From: Marinospirillum alkalitolerans
GTDB lineage: Bacteria; Pseudomonadota; Gammaproteobacteria; Pseudomonadales; Halomonadaceae
Reading direction: 5' to 3'
DNA length: 64,000 nt
NCBI RefSeq assembly: GCF_045055655.1
Contig: NZ_JBANFI010000001.1
Location: 310,001 to 374,000 of the forward strand
Below the pieces are notes generated by a model, which saw nothing but the letters and a program-made list of their open reading frames with translations, was not told the origin of the DNA and made no database searches. Made by a program: the position numbers and the translations under genes. Position 1 is the stretch's first letter, and each line of letters begins with the position of its first letter. Shown here in pieces: positions 62,839 through 64,000 of this stretch.

Positions 62839-63112
62839 GGCTGTCATACTCCTCAAAATTCGGTTTACTGCCAAAGAACAGGGTGTTTTCGGACATTTTG
62901 CTGACCATGATGAAGGCTTTGTCCGTATTCTGGTCAATCTCCGTGGCCAGAATACGCTTAGCCAACTTGATATCAGCAGGCAGCAAACGACCCCACATCA
63001 CCGACTTCTGAACAGATATCATGCCGACATCCTTTAATTGGTTAAAAAGTCGTGTTCGCATTTTGTTGTCTTCGATGTCGTAGGCAATGAGCACTTCTGT
63101 TGTTTTTGCCAT
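62825..63112 (-). CDS. cas2: CRISPR-associated endoribonuclease-fold protein Cas2
   Basis: Cas2 is the dimeric scaffold of the Cas1-Cas2 integrase. The 95-residue ferredoxin-fold protein begins MAKTTEVLIAYDIEDNKMRT with the conserved Asp12 at the end of the first strand, then LFNQLKDVGMISVQKSVMWG and a C-terminal strand region. The ATG at 63112 has GAGG six bases upstream; a GTG at 63124 overlapping the cas1 stop (GTGA) is an alternative. The 3' end overlaps cas4. Confidence 0.94.
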   Translation of the reverse strand: MAKTTEVLIAYDIEDNKMRTRLFNQLKDVGMISVQKSVMWGRLLPADIKLAKRILATEIDQNTDKAFIMVSKMSENTLFFGSKPNFEEYDSHDIY

Positions 63113-63120
63113 CTTGAGCC

Positions 63121-64000
63121 TCACCAGCGGAATAACAAGGGGCGGTATTTTTGTTCATCAGCAAAAAGGCCGCATAGTCGGTAGCATTGCCGCTGGATCA
63201 CGCTTTCCAGCCTGATTTTTCGACCACGGTAATGAATGGGTTTCGCCAGAGTCGTCAGGATTTCTCCAGTGAGCTTTTTGCGGATTTTTGGCTTGAGGCT
63301 GGGGCCGCTCAAGTGGCTTCTGAGTTTAATCACGGCACGGTCTACCACCCAAGCGCGGTATTCCTCCATCACATCCAGAACCAGAGCAGGTTTTCCGGGT
63401 CGGACTGCATGTAAGGCCCCGAGGTAAACCTCTAGTCCGGCATTCGTCAGACTATTCCAGATCACGCTAGAGAGAATGCCATAACCATAATTCAAAGCTT
63501 GATTAGCTGGATCTTGAGCGCCTCTGCCCGTTCTACCTTTAAACTCGCTCCCTAACCATTCGTGTTCAGCCAAAACCTGCCAGTAGCTGGCTGCAGCTTT
63601 TCCTTCCAGCCCCATCAGGGTCGCGTTCCAGTTGTCTGTGTAAGGCAAGTCTCGTACTTGTTGAGAAAGCAGTTCAAGACCATTAGCCAAAACTGCCGCA
63701 GCGGCTTTTTTCTCAGCACTGCATTTTTGTTTATTAAAATAAAGCGCCGTTGTTCTCTGGTTACGGATTTTGCCGTAGATAAAAGCTCTGGCAATTCTGT
63801 AACGCTGTTCGTCACTCGCCAGGAATTGGAATTGGTGCATTCTGTTTTGCACTACTGCATGCTGGGCATTACCCTGGAGGCAACAAAGTTCTTGGGCACG
63901 ATTACCAATAAAGACCTTGATGCCATAACGGGCACAAGCACTGAGCAGATTGGATGAAAGGCTAACACCTGATTTTTGTACGGAGAGGGTGCTGATTTTA
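63121..64000 (-). CDS. cas1: CRISPR-associated integrase Cas1 (N-terminus beyond window)
   Basis: Cas1 inserts new spacers into the array. The frame is open from the right edge of the window to the stop at 63121, giving about 293 visible residues. The edge reads KISTLSVQKSGVSLSSNLLS then ACARYGIKVFIGN, typical of the Cas1 N-terminal beta domain, so the protein starts beyond 64000 and the GTG at 63852 is internal. The catalytic triad is visible: Glu in LMGLEGKAAASYW, His in LGALHAVRPGKP and Asp in LVLDVMEEYRAWVVD. Order cas1-cas2-cas4-array is that of type II-B systems, so cas9 should lie just upstream, outside the window. Confidence 0.96.
   Translation of the reverse strand, partial: KISTLSVQKSGVSLSSNLLSACARYGIKVFIGNRAQELCCLQGNAQHAVVQNRMHQFQFLASDEQRYRIARAFIYGKIRNQRTTALYFNKQKCSAEKKAAAAVLANGLELLSQQVRDLPYTDNWNATLMGLEGKAAASYWQVLAEHEWLGSEFKGRTGRGAQDPANQALNYGYGILSSVIWNSLTNAGLEVYLGALHAVRPGKPALVLDVMEEYRAWVVDRAVIKLRSHLSGPSLKPKIRKKLTGEILTTLAKPIHYRGRKIRLESVIQRQCYRLCGLFADEQKYRPLLFRW

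Noticed and set aside
63121..63852. Cas1 of 243 residues starting at a GTG at 63852
   Set aside because: The frame continues without a stop to the window edge and encodes a conserved Cas1 N-terminal domain, so the GTG is internal.
62257..64000. Type V-A (cas12a) or type I-C adaptation module
   Set aside because: Those have the order cas4-cas1-cas2. Here it is cas1-cas2-cas4 followed by the array, and the repeat resembles F. novicida type II-B. The effector is outside the window, so this is rejected on balance and not proven.

Overview
This window is a contiguous piece of a gammaproteobacterial chromosome. The layout resembles Oceanospirillales/Pseudomonadales: hflKC-hisZ-purA, the bam/lpx/dxr/rpsB block, the gamma-proteobacterial DapC and DapD forms, a degenerate RibBA, and a short LOV protein of the Pseudomonas putida SB1 type. 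Almost all of it is dense housekeeping sequence with short gaps and many four-base start/stop overlaps. The genus cannot be named from the sequence alone. No rRNA, tRNA, insertion sequence or integrase was seen.

Bases 1-5.5 kb (+): hflK (5' end cut by the window), hflC, hisZ, purA and cmoM. Bases 5.5-20.1 kb (-): one long run read right to left, rpsB-tsf, pyrH-frr-uppS-cdsA-dxr-rseP-bamA-skp-lpxD-fabZ-lpxA-lpxB-rnhB. It couples translation factors, undecaprenyl and phospholipid synthesis, isoprenoid synthesis, outer-membrane protein assembly and lipid A synthesis. A 320-base divergent region separates rpsB from map and carries a mirror-symmetric promoter pair and a structured leader. Bases 20.4-33.6 kb (+): map, glnD, dapC, an ArsC-like gene, dapD, a small acidic protein, a bile acid/sodium symporter-family carrier, then nrdR-ribD-ribBA-ribH-nusB-thiL-pgpA.

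Bases 33.6-45.7 kb are mixed in direction: a DUF945 protein, a small acidic protein, a short LOV photoreceptor, nsrR, a small unknown gene with ppk2, tesA divergent from a YbbA/YbbP ABC pair, a DUF3422 protein, a BolA-like protein, slyX, a membrane-anchored cold-shock protein and dapE. Bases 45.8-57.7 kb: a secreted protein of unknown function, prfB with its programmed +1 frameshift, lysS, ppx divergent from trxA, rho with a long leader, ubiD-fre, folM, gloA and an ElyC/YdcF-like protein.

The right end (57.7-64.0 kb) is a CRISPR-Cas adaptation region. A uniform array of 61 repeats and 60 spacers is followed by cas4, cas2 and cas1 on the minus strand. Cas1 runs off the window. The order cas1-cas2-cas4-array and a repeat closely resembling that of Francisella novicida point to a type II-B system, so cas9 is predicted just beyond base 64000. 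By comparison with F. novicida the crRNA sense strand is the plus strand, which makes the array convergent with the cas operon. A short anti-repeat-like segment lies between the array and cas4. The system type is well supported by context, but the effector gene itself is not visible here.
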